DNA of 64,000 nt from Chitinophaga solisilvae (GTDB lineage Bacteria > Bacteroidota > Bacteroidia > Chitinophagales > Chitinophagaceae): the NCBI RefSeq assembly GCF_009928525.1, contig NZ_JAABOK010000008.1:1-64000 (forward strand), in the 5' to 3' direction. The translations under genes and the position numbers were made by a program. The notes beneath the pieces were generated by a model, which was given only the letters and a program-made list of their open reading frames with translations, was not told where the DNA came from and did no database searches. Below are positions 37,932-45,786 of the stretch, in pieces. Position 1 is the first letter of the stretch; each line of letters begins with the position of its first letter.

Positions 37932-39122
37932 ATGAAAAAATACTTACTGTTCCTCGGCTGTCTTACAGCCATCAGCGCTCATGCACAACAGGATAAGAAA
38001 CAAAAACTGACTACACTGAAAGAAGAAAAGGCTGTCGTTACAGGCTTCCTGAAGAATGCGCCCAACGATTCGATAATAACCTTATACGAACCTTACTCCG
38101 GTGAAGTAGACACTGCCTTCATCAAAAATCAGCGCTTCACCCTGAACATGCCCATGCCTAAAGGCGGCAGCATGTATATACTGAAAGTAGGCAGAAATCC
38201 TGATCCCAAAACAGGCGGTATGATCCTATACCTGGAGAGCGGGAAAATGCATATCGAAGGTAATGGCACTACACTTAAAAATGTAAAACTCTCCGGCGAC
38301 AAATGGGCGAAGGAGTGGATGGAAGTTGCTGACTTCCTGGATGAAAGTAAAGGCAGCGGCAAGATACTGGCGGAAACAAAAGCCAAATACTTCAAGGCCA
38401 TGGAAATCGGTGATGAAGATGCAGCCGATGAATACAACCGCGTAGGCGACTCCCTCATGAAAATCCAAAACCGGAAGATCCGGAGTTTTATCCAATCACA
38501 TCCCAACTCCGGTGTTACCGGCTACCTGGCTACCTGTTACATCAAAAACAGAAAGGAAAGAGACTCCATCGTGGCCGGCATGGGCGAACATGCTAAAAGT
38601 TCCCGCATCATGAAACGTTTCCTGTTTCCGGGCAAATACGATCCGCGCCCGATGACATTGTCGGTAGACACTGCCAGTACCCCCAGCGGCAAAAAGGGCG
38701 TTATTACAATAGGTAAGGCTGCACCGGATTTCAGCGTCCCCGATACTGACGGTAAAATGCTTTCACTGGCAGACTTCAAAGGGAAATATCTCTTCATCGA
38801 TTTCTGGGCCAGCTGGTGCAGCCCCTGCAAACCACAGATTCCTTTCCTCAAGGCCGCCAATGAAAAATTCAAGGATAAAAACTTCGTGATGCTCGCCGTT
38901 TCACTGGACAGCAAAAAAGAAGCCTGGACTAAAGCAATCGAAAAACATGAACTGACCTGGCTCAACGCATCCCATCTTAAAGGCTGGGCAGAACCGGTAG
39001 CAGTTGCCTACGGCATCAGCGCCATTCCCAGCAATGTGCTGATCGGGCCCGACGGAACCGTACTGGCAATGGGACTCTACGGCGACATGATAGAAAAACA
39101 GCTGGAGGCACTGATAAAATAA
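37932..39122 (+). CDS. TlpA-like thioredoxin with DUF4369 N-terminal domain
   Basis: A 396-residue periplasmic disulfide reductase. Signal peptide to about residue 19 (SAHAQQ), DUF4369-like beta domain (about 35-130), a helical middle, and a thioredoxin domain (about 258-396) with the active site WCSPC in FWASWCSPCKPQ. The cis-Pro loop AIPSNVLI is present. It presumably reduces cysteines in exported or imported proteins. It lies 33 nt after the S41 protease in the same direction and is followed by a hairpin terminator. Confidence 0.93.
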   Translation: MKKYLLFLGCLTAISAHAQQDKKQKLTTLKEEKAVVTGFLKNAPNDSIITLYEPYSGEVDTAFIKNQRFTLNMPMPKGGSMYILKVGRNPDPKTGGMILYLESGKMHIEGNGTTLKNVKLSGDKWAKEWMEVADFLDESKGSGKILAETKAKYFKAMEIGDEDAADEYNRVGDSLMKIQNRKIRSFIQSHPNSGVTGYLATCYIKNRKERDSIVAGMGEHAKSSRIMKRFLFPGKYDPRPMTLSVDTASTPSGKKGVITIGKAAPDFSVPDTDGKMLSLADFKGKYLFIDFWASWCSPCKPQIPFLKAANEKFKDKNFVMLAVSLDSKKEAWTKAIEKHELTWLNASHLKGWAEPVAVAYGISAIPSNVLIGPDGTVLAMGLYGDMIEKQLEALIK

Positions 39123-39147
39123 ACACACCGTATTACCATGAATAACC

Positions 39148-39183
39148 CAGGGGGCTGCCAGTTAAGGTCAGCCCCTGTTTTTT
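39148..39183 (+). terminator. intrinsic terminator
   Basis: CAGGGGGCTG (39148-39157) pairs with CAGCCCCTG (39169-39177) with one bulged G, followed by six T (39178-39183). It ends the SusCD-protease-TlpA operon and separates it from the second TlpA-like gene. Confidence 0.88.
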
Positions 39184-39204
39184 CACCTTCCTAAATTCCA
39201 TCTC

Positions 39205-40179
39205 ATGAATATCATCCTTAAAATCATAGCAGCTGTTCTACTCCCCTTCGGATGCCTGGCCGGAGAAGGGTATATCATCAAAGGTAAGATTGCCGGTATC
39301 CAAAGCGGATATGCTGCTATCCACGAAGGAGGCAGGCCCTGGCAACCCGGCGGAACGTATCCTCGCGTCAGGATTGAAAACGGAGCTTTCACCCTCACCG
39401 GCAAAGTAGCACACCCCGCTATCCTGCTACTGAAGATCAGCACGAAAACATTTCAGATTATTCTGGAGAATACGGAATACTCCATTGCATGCGACTTTAA
39501 AGAACTGGCGCCACAGCAGTTAAAAGGCAGTACGCTGAACGATCAGTTCAGGGAATGCATCGGCAGCGGTACCAATCAGCTGGGATATGCGGCGCAGCAT
39601 GCTGACCAGCCGGTAGCTCCTATTCTCGTACACTTCTATGCACGGGAGTATTCTGAAATAAAGAAAGGTTATGATGCCCTCAGCCAGGCTAATAAAGACT
39701 CCTGGCACGGCCGCGCGCTGGCGGAAAAGCTGGCGGTATTCCATAGCACACAGGCCGGCAGCATTATGCCCGATTTCAATATGACCAGCCCTGAAGGCAA
39801 AAATTTTTCCGTAAGGAACATGGCAGGTAAAATAGTAGTGCTGGATTTCTGGGCGTCCTGGTGCGGCCCCTGCCGGTCTTATGTTCCGGCCATGCGGGAG
39901 CTGTATCAGCAATATCAGCCCAAAGGCGTAGAGTTTGTAGCAGCCTCCTTCGATGAAGAAGAAGAGAAATGGCGGACAGCCATACGGGAAACCGGGATGG
40001 AATGGACGCAAGGGCTTATTCATGGCGGCTTCAGCGCAGGTTCGCCCGTAAAGAAAATGTTGCATATCACCAGCATTCCGCACGTAATTGTAGTGGGAAA
40101 AGACGGTAAGATCGCCGCCTGGCTGGATGCTTTTGCCAAACAGCAGTTGCCGGATATCCTGGCGAAGCTGACGCAGTAA
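39205..40179 (+). CDS. TlpA-like thioredoxin with DUF4369-like domain (second)
   Basis: A 324-residue exported thioredoxin-fold protein. Signal peptide to about residue 20, beta-rich DUF4369-type domain (about 20-110), and a thioredoxin domain (about 185-324) with active site WCGPC in FWASWCGPCRSYVPAM and a SIPHVIVV cis-Pro loop. It resembles its upstream neighbour but is shorter. It is likely transcribed on its own, since a terminator precedes it and a 27-bp hairpin follows. Confidence 0.92.
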   Translation: MNIILKIIAAVLLPFGCLAGEGYIIKGKIAGIQSGYAAIHEGGRPWQPGGTYPRVRIENGAFTLTGKVAHPAILLLKISTKTFQIILENTEYSIACDFKELAPQQLKGSTLNDQFRECIGSGTNQLGYAAQHADQPVAPILVHFYAREYSEIKKGYDALSQANKDSWHGRALAEKLAVFHSTQAGSIMPDFNMTSPEGKNFSVRNMAGKIVVLDFWASWCGPCRSYVPAMRELYQQYQPKGVEFVAASFDEEEEKWRTAIRETGMEWTQGLIHGGFSAGSPVKKMLHITSIPHVIVVGKDGKIAAWLDAFAKQQLPDILAKLTQ

Positions 40180-40232
40180 TGGCGGCAGATGAGCCGTACT
40201 ACGTGCTGTGTAATTCCACCGGATTATTTTTA

Positions 40233-40296
40233 CAGCAGGCATACCATATAAAAGCCGCCAGATAGTACCGGCGGCTTTTATATAGTATGCCTGCTG
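40233..40296. terminator. 27-bp hairpin terminator
   Basis: Arms 40233-40259 and 40270-40296 pair at 26 of 27 positions around a 10-nt loop, between convergent genes. The right arm ends 2 nt before the stop of the leftward acyltransferase gene. It probably terminates both. Confidence 0.88.
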
Positions 40297-40297
40297 T

Positions 40298-41431
40298 TTA
40301 CTTTTTTTTCAGCAACCGGTTTGTCAAATATCTCCGTACAGGCTCATCATACAACTTTAAGCAGAGGTAAGCCAGCAAAATGCTGCCAATGACCAGCGCG
40401 GCCGCTCCCGGTAACGATTCCATGAAGCTGAGGTTTTTATTCTTAACCCAGGCAAAGTACAGATAAATAAAGGGATAATGTACCATATACAACGGGTAGG
40501 AAATATCTCCCAGAAATTTACATATCCGGATAGTTGTTTTATCTGTTACCTTTTCTGAAGCTCCCAGGTAAACGAGCAGCGGGAAGATCACCGCAAAACA
40601 AATGGTGTCATATAAGCCATTCATCCAGAAATGTTCATGACCGCCAATCCGTGGTATAGCTGAGAGTACAACGATAGCGATGCTGCCTGTCCAGAAAGCA
40701 CCCTTTATCCTGACCGGCCTGAATACACGGGCAAGCAGCAATCCTGCTGAGAAAGAAAATAATAAGCGTAAAGAACCAGCGAGCATATTTTCGCCTGTCA
40801 GCGAAAACCCTGCGCAGATATCACCATACGGGCCCCATATGGCAAATGCTGCTAATCCGCCGCCGGCCAGCAAAACCAGTACAGCAAGCGCCTTGGTCGG
40901 AAGTTTACGGATCCAGAAAGCATAGAGCACATTACCGATGTACTCAAAAAACAATGACCAGCTCGGTCCGTTCAGCGGATACATTTCCCCGACCCCACGG
41001 ATTTCAAAGCCCGGCGTTGCCGGAATCAGCAGCATGTTCAGCAGCGTAGACACCAGCAGCATCGCTATGGACACCTTTGAAACATCCCAGGCGGAACACC
41101 CCTGCCAATAAAACATCACCGCGCCGATAATAGCGCCGATCACCACCATCGGATGCAGGCGGATTACCCTGCGTTTGATAAACTCTTTTATAGTCATCGT
41201 TTTCCAACGGTCATCATAAGCATATCCCATCACAAAGCCGGAGAGGATAAAGAAGAAATCAACTGCCAGGTATCCGTGATTGATCTTCTGATCCACATGA
41301 CTGGTGGCATACGCTTCAAATAAGTGAAAACATACAACTGTTATGGCGGCGACCCCTCGTAATCCATCCAGTATATTGTAATGAGGCTTCGTGTCTGCAA
41401 ATGCTGATGAAGACGCTATTGTTCTGTCCAT
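40298..41431 (-). CDS. acyltransferase 3 family (OafA/YrhL-like) membrane protein
   Basis: A 377-residue polytopic protein with about ten membrane segments. The N-terminus has the family signature LDGLRGVAAITVVCFHLFEAY with the conserved catalytic-region His, and YLAVDFFFILSGFVMGYAYD follows. Such enzymes transfer acetyl or other acyl groups to sugars of lipopolysaccharide, exopolysaccharide or antibiotics at the inner membrane. No glycan biosynthesis gene adjoins it, so the substrate is unknown. It is full length for the family. Confidence 0.93.
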   Translation of the reverse strand: MDRTIASSSAFADTKPHYNILDGLRGVAAITVVCFHLFEAYATSHVDQKINHGYLAVDFFFILSGFVMGYAYDDRWKTMTIKEFIKRRVIRLHPMVVIGAIIGAVMFYWQGCSAWDVSKVSIAMLLVSTLLNMLLIPATPGFEIRGVGEMYPLNGPSWSLFFEYIGNVLYAFWIRKLPTKALAVLVLLAGGGLAAFAIWGPYGDICAGFSLTGENMLAGSLRLLFSFSAGLLLARVFRPVRIKGAFWTGSIAIVVLSAIPRIGGHEHFWMNGLYDTICFAVIFPLLVYLGASEKVTDKTTIRICKFLGDISYPLYMVHYPFIYLYFAWVKNKNLSFMESLPGAAALVIGSILLAYLCLKLYDEPVRRYLTNRLLKKK

Positions 41432-41725
41432 TCTCCGGTTTCTCCTGTACTTTTAAAGTGTTTTTTCTTTTGAAGGGCGAAAAATACAAAACAATCTGAT
41501 AGCCTGCAACCCCTTTTCATCACAGCATTCAGCAGCGTACATCCTCATAGCTGCCGCAGATACTATTGATACTTTGGCGGATTTTTCCTAACTTCTCAGA
41601 AAGGCGCCGTGGAAAACCGCACTGCTTATCACTCATCCAGCGCTGCCTGAAGCACAATACATCTCCCGCAAAAACCTGCAGGCAATCACCACCGTATTAT
41701 TCCATATCTTCAAAATAAGTATAAA

Positions 41726-42301
41726 ATGAGACAGCTTATTCTAAACCTCGCCATGACATACGATGGCTTTATTGAAGGCCCCAACGGGGAACTGGACTGG
41801 ATTGTAAAAGATCCGGATATTGATTTTGGCGATATCCTCAACGATATTCTGCGTGATAAAGACATCATCTTTTACGGTCGCGTAAGCTATGATAAGTTTG
41901 GTAATGCCGGGCCTGATGAAAATGCAGGAGAAAAAATACGGCAGGCATATCAACTCCTGCACAGTAAAACAAAGTATGTTTTTTCCGGAACAAAAACCGG
42001 AGATAATACCAATGCCATCTTCATCAATTCCGGTATCCGGGAAAGAGTGATGGAGATTAAACAACAGCCCGGCGGGAATATCTGGTTATATGGCGGCGCC
42101 AAACTGGTCACCACCCTGCTTAATATGGATCTGATTGATGAATACCGGCTGGCGGTGCATCCTGTTATCCTGGGAAAAGGCAAACCCCTGTTTCAGCATA
42201 TTGAAGAAAAACACCGGCTGCTTCTCGTGGAGACAAAAGACTATAAATCCGGTGTGGTGCTGCAGACCTACAAAGCAGACAGGTCAGGCACTTCCGGTTA
42301 A
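41726..42301 (+). CDS. dihydrofolate reductase / RibD C-terminal family protein
   Basis: A 191-residue cytoplasmic protein with the RibD C-terminal/DHFR-like fold: RQLILNLAMTYDGFIEGPNGELDWIV at the start, DIIFYGRVSYDKFG near residue 50, GGNIWLYGGAKLVTTLL near 115 and HPVILGKGKPLF near 147. The family binds NADPH; most members act on unknown pteridine-like substrates. Its TAA stop (42299-42301) overlaps the stop of the convergent ABC ATPase gene within one TTAA. Confidence 0.92.
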   Translation: MRQLILNLAMTYDGFIEGPNGELDWIVKDPDIDFGDILNDILRDKDIIFYGRVSYDKFGNAGPDENAGEKIRQAYQLLHSKTKYVFSGTKTGDNTNAIFINSGIRERVMEIKQQPGGNIWLYGGAKLVTTLLNMDLIDEYRLAVHPVILGKGKPLFQHIEEKHRLLLVETKDYKSGVVLQTYKADRSGTSG

Positions 42302-43071
42302 CTGCCGCCCGCCCCCACCGGCAATACAATTTTCAGATCATCATGCCGGATATGCAGAAAACTGGTATTGTACACCGCTTTCAGCATATCCAGTTCCGGC
42401 ATATCTGCACTTACTGCCGGCACCACCGTGTTGTTCAGCATAAAAAAGAAGTCGTCAGCAAACTGATAGGCCAGCGTAGGATTATGCATGATGGCAATAA
42501 CGGTACGGCCTGCTGCCACAAAGGCTTTCAGCTTACTCATCAAAAAATGCTGATAGTATACATCGAGGTGGTTGGTAGGTTCATCCAGGATGATAATTTC
42601 CGGATCCTGCATGAGTAAGCGGCCGATCATCACCATCTGCTGCTCACCGCCCGACAGCTGCGGGAAGTGTTTTTTGCGGAGGGCTTCCAGGCCCAGCTCT
42701 GCCAACACCTGTTCTGCCAGTGCCCGGTCTTCTCCGGTGGGTGAAAACCCGGAGAAGGCCGCGCGGCCGGTCAGCAGAATATCTTCTACAGTAAACGGGA
42801 ATACCGTCTGATAAAACTGTGGTAAAAACCCGATCTGCCTGGCTCGTTCCTTATGCGTGAGCTGACTGATAAGACGTCCCTTTACGTGAACTTCGCCTTT
42901 GTAACCCGACAATATCCCGGTGATAGATTTAAACAACGTAGATTTCCCGCTGCCGTTGGTTCCCAGCAGCACCGAAAACCTGCGCGCGCCAAACCCTGCA
43001 TTCACCTCCTGTAAAATGGTTTGCCTGCCATAGGAAAAACTCATATTCTTTATTTCGATAGCCAGTTCCAT
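42298..43071 (-). CDS. metallophore-type ABC transporter ATP-binding protein
   Basis: A 257-residue ATPase of the FecE/FhuC/BtuD type. Walker A GTNGSGKST (about 37-45), signature LSGGEQQ, Walker B IIILDEPTNHLD and the switch His in AIMHNP are all present. It energises the FecCD-type permease encoded just upstream, whose stop overlaps its start by 1 nt. It is the last gene of a five-gene leftward operon with a TonB receptor and binding lipoprotein, beside the urease operon, so nickel or iron complexes are likely substrates. Confidence 0.94.
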   Translation of the reverse strand: MELAIEIKNMSFSYGRQTILQEVNAGFGARRFSVLLGTNGSGKSTLFKSITGILSGYKGEVHVKGRLISQLTHKERARQIGFLPQFYQTVFPFTVEDILLTGRAAFSGFSPTGEDRALAEQVLAELGLEALRKKHFPQLSGGEQQMVMIGRLLMQDPEIIILDEPTNHLDVYYQHFLMSKLKAFVAAGRTVIAIMHNPTLAYQFADDFFFMLNNTVVPAVSADMPELDMLKAVYNTSFLHIRHDDLKIVLPVGAGGS

Positions 43072-44084
43072 CAGTGCCAGTTTAATTTGTTTTTACGCAT
43101 CAGGTATATAAAAAATGGTCCTCCCAGCAACATGGTGAAGATGCCTACCGGAATTTCAAAAGCAAAAAGCGACCGGGAAAAATTGTCAATCACCAGCAGA
43201 AAGGTACCTCCCAGGAAGATACTGGCAGGAATCGCTTTTCTGTTATCTGCCCCCAGCATCATCCGTACAATATGCGGCAGGAAGAGTCCGTAAAAACTGA
43301 TGATCCCTACCGATGCCACGGTAATGGCCGTCAGCAGCGTGGCACAACCGATCAGTATCCATTTGTCCGGCCCCGGATTCACACCGGTGGCTTTCGCGGC
43401 GTCATCGCCCAGCGACAGGATATTGAGGCGCCACCGGTAAATAAATACGATCACCAGCCCCAGTATAACGGGAATGTATATACGTTTTAACTCCTCCCAT
43501 GAAGCAGCATGCAGGTTACCCATCGTCCATTGTACAATGGCCTGCAACTTGTAGGGATTGCTGATGTATTGCACAATGGCCAGGCCTGCTGCAAACATGC
43601 CGGAGATAACCATACCGGATAATACAATGGTGATGATGCTGGCGCCGGATCCTGACCGGGCAATCAGGTAAGCCAGCACCACCGCCAGTATTCCTCCGGC
43701 AAAAGCAGCCACGCTCACCGGGATCAGCGTGAATGTCATCGCCAGCGCAGCCCCGAAAGCCGCTCCGGAGGATATGCCCAATACATAGGAATCGACCAGC
43801 GGATTACGGAATATGCCCTGCAGTACAGAGCCGGAAACAGACAATGCGGCGCCTACCAGAAAGGTCATTAACACACGGGGCAGCCGGACGTTACAGATAA
43901 TATTCTTTATCATCACCCAGCTTTCCTGCTCCACTGATGAGAGCGGGGATGCAACGGCGTTTTTATATGCCAGCTCCAGCGCTGTACCCACATCTGCCTG
44001 ACCGGTTGATCCTATAAAGAGTGATAACAGGATAACCGGTACAGGCAATGCATAACATATTAAGTAGATAATCCCCTGTTTCAA
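43071..44084 (-). CDS. FecCD-type metallophore ABC permease
   Basis: A 337-residue inner-membrane permease with about nine to ten transmembrane helices. Family motifs include LPRVLMTFLVGAALSVSGSVLQGIFRNPLVD, LGISSGAAFGAA and GIISFYGLFLPHIVRMMLG. It moves metallophore or vitamin B12-like substrates across the inner membrane with the ATPase downstream. Its start overlaps the stop of the methyltransferase gene by 4 nt, so that enzyme is embedded in the transport operon. Confidence 0.95.
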   Translation of the reverse strand: MKQGIIYLICYALPVPVILLSLFIGSTGQADVGTALELAYKNAVASPLSSVEQESWVMIKNIICNVRLPRVLMTFLVGAALSVSGSVLQGIFRNPLVDSYVLGISSGAAFGAALAMTFTLIPVSVAAFAGGILAVVLAYLIARSGSGASIITIVLSGMVISGMFAAGLAIVQYISNPYKLQAIVQWTMGNLHAASWEELKRIYIPVILGLVIVFIYRWRLNILSLGDDAAKATGVNPGPDKWILIGCATLLTAITVASVGIISFYGLFLPHIVRMMLGADNRKAIPASIFLGGTFLLVIDNFSRSLFAFEIPVGIFTMLLGGPFFIYLMRKNKLNWH

Positions 44085-44770
44085 TGTAATGGTTTGTATC
44101 CTTTGAGTTCAAACAGATCCGATGTTCCTTCCGGCTGCTGCAGCACCTGGTCCTCTCTTTCACCGGCGGACACCTGCACAAAGCCAGCCGCCTGCAGTAC
44201 AGCTATATCTTTCGCCGGGCGCTGATATTTTGAAATATCCAGCCGGCTCTTGATCCTGTTCGCCTGCTCCATAATGTCTGCCGGATATTTTTCGTGCCCT
44301 TCCTGGCTGAACTGACAGGCCCCAAAGTCGCCATCAAAGTTCAGTAACAACCCACCGGGTTTTAATACCCTGAAGCATTCACCGTAAAAAGTGTTTACAT
44401 CCGGTATAGTCCAGGTCATCAGCCGGGTAAATACCAGGTCGAAGTGGTGCTCAGGAAAATCAAGCTGCTGCGCGTCCATCACGTGATAGTCTACCCGGAC
44501 ATTAAGCGCTGCCGACACAGCTTTTGCTTCGGCGATCATATTTGCAGAAATATCGGCCGCCGTTACTTCATACCCTGCCAGCGCCAGTATATTGGCGAAA
44601 TAACCGGAAGCAGTACCTGCTTCCAGCACTCTGTTGCCTTTCAGATGAGGTAATAATTCCTTAAAGTAAGTCAGCCACTGCTGTGTTACCGGCTGCGACC
44701 ATGCGTCCTGCTTTTCTTCCCGCCAGATAGCACTCTGCCTATCCCAATAGGCTGATATTTCCTGCATCAT
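44081..44770 (-). CDS. class I SAM-dependent methyltransferase
   Basis: A 229-residue soluble methyltransferase. Motif I VLEAGTASGYFAN (about 48-60), the acidic post-I region EVTAADIS, YHVMDAQQLDFPEHHFDLVFTR and the post-motif RVLKPGGLLL are typical of the Methyltransf_11/25 group. It overlaps its neighbours by 4 nt on both sides (binding lipoprotein upstream, permease downstream), so it is translated as part of the uptake operon. That suggests it modifies the metallophore or metal complex, or frees metal from it. The actual substrate is unknown. Confidence 0.9.
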   Translation of the reverse strand: MMQEISAYWDRQSAIWREEKQDAWSQPVTQQWLTYFKELLPHLKGNRVLEAGTASGYFANILALAGYEVTAADISANMIAEAKAVSAALNVRVDYHVMDAQQLDFPEHHFDLVFTRLMTWTIPDVNTFYGECFRVLKPGGLLLNFDGDFGACQFSQEGHEKYPADIMEQANRIKSRLDISKYQRPAKDIAVLQAAGFVQVSAGEREDQVLQQPEGTSDLFELKGYKPLH

Positions 44771-45777
44771 AATAATGTGATTAATTGGTTACCGGTTGTT
44801 GGACCGTAATATTTTAAGATCATTTCTCTCACTGCTTCCAGCGATGCTTCCGTTGTTTGCCCGGTTGCCCATCCCCTGATACGCACCGCTGCCGTCAGTG
44901 ATTTGAGCGTATGCGGATTATAGAAGAACATAGGCATCAGGTTGAAGATGGCTTTCTTTTCTACTGCCGTAACGCGGGATAATTCCTTTTTTGCATAAAA
45001 CAAATCTGCCGGATCATTCCACATCACGATCATATCAGGGTTCCAGCTGATCAGTGTTTCCGCATTAATATCCGGCTGGTCAACCGGAGCTGTACATACA
45101 TTCCGCACGCCGGCAAATTCCAGACAATCGTTCATCATACTGTTACGGCCGGTGGTAGCGTAAATGCGGCCATGAGCCCAGGTGAAATACGTTTTCTTCC
45201 TGTCCTTTTCCGGTACTGCCGCAGCGGCCGACTGCATAGCATCGAACTGCTGCCGGGTATAGGCGGCCAGTTCGGCGGCTCTTTCCCCCGCGCCGGTAAG
45301 CTGACCAATATCTTCCAGCTCCTTCAGCACCTGACTGTACTTTTCGGAAGATGCCAGGTATACCGCTATTCCCATCTCCCGCAGACTCCGGATACTACCG
45401 GCGCTCATGTGTTTGGCAATCACCAGGTCTGGTTTAAGCGCAATGATACTTTCGAGATTCGCCGTTTCGTTACTCCCCGGAATGGCCAGGCGCTTATCTC
45501 TTATCCGTTCGTCGATCAGGCTGAAGGGCGTAAACAGCTCCTTGTCGGAATAGGTTTCCGCTGGTATTCCTACCAGCTTATGCTGCATCTGCAGCATGTA
45601 AATGGCATCCATCATAGGATCAAACAAACACACGATTTTCTCCGCAGGCTTATTCAATACCACTTTATTTCCCTGTATATCCGTTAACGTTATGGCAGCT
45701 TCTTCGTCCGGACGCTGGCCCGGAGTGCAGGCTGACAGGTAAACCAGCAGCGCCGCCATCATAAAAATATGTTTCAT
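44767..45777 (-). CDS. metal-complex ABC substrate-binding lipoprotein
   Basis: A 336-residue periplasmic lipoprotein (lipobox ending at Cys17, LSAC) of the FepB/BtuF class. LNKPAEKIVCLFDPMMDAIYML and LESIIALKPDLVIAKHMS are family signatures, and the two lobes are linked by a long helix (about 145-175). It should bind a metal complex delivered by the TonB receptor and pass it to the FecCD-type permease. By position next to urease, a nickel complex is an attractive candidate; an iron siderophore is the default alternative. Confidence 0.92.
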   Translation of the reverse strand: MKHIFMMAALLVYLSACTPGQRPDEEAAITLTDIQGNKVVLNKPAEKIVCLFDPMMDAIYMLQMQHKLVGIPAETYSDKELFTPFSLIDERIRDKRLAIPGSNETANLESIIALKPDLVIAKHMSAGSIRSLREMGIAVYLASSEKYSQVLKELEDIGQLTGAGERAAELAAYTRQQFDAMQSAAAAVPEKDRKKTYFTWAHGRIYATTGRNSMMNDCLEFAGVRNVCTAPVDQPDINAETLISWNPDMIVMWNDPADLFYAKKELSRVTAVEKKAIFNLMPMFFYNPHTLKSLTAAVRIRGWATGQTTEASLEAVREMILKYYGPTTGNQLITLL

Positions 45778-45786
45778 GTGATCTCT

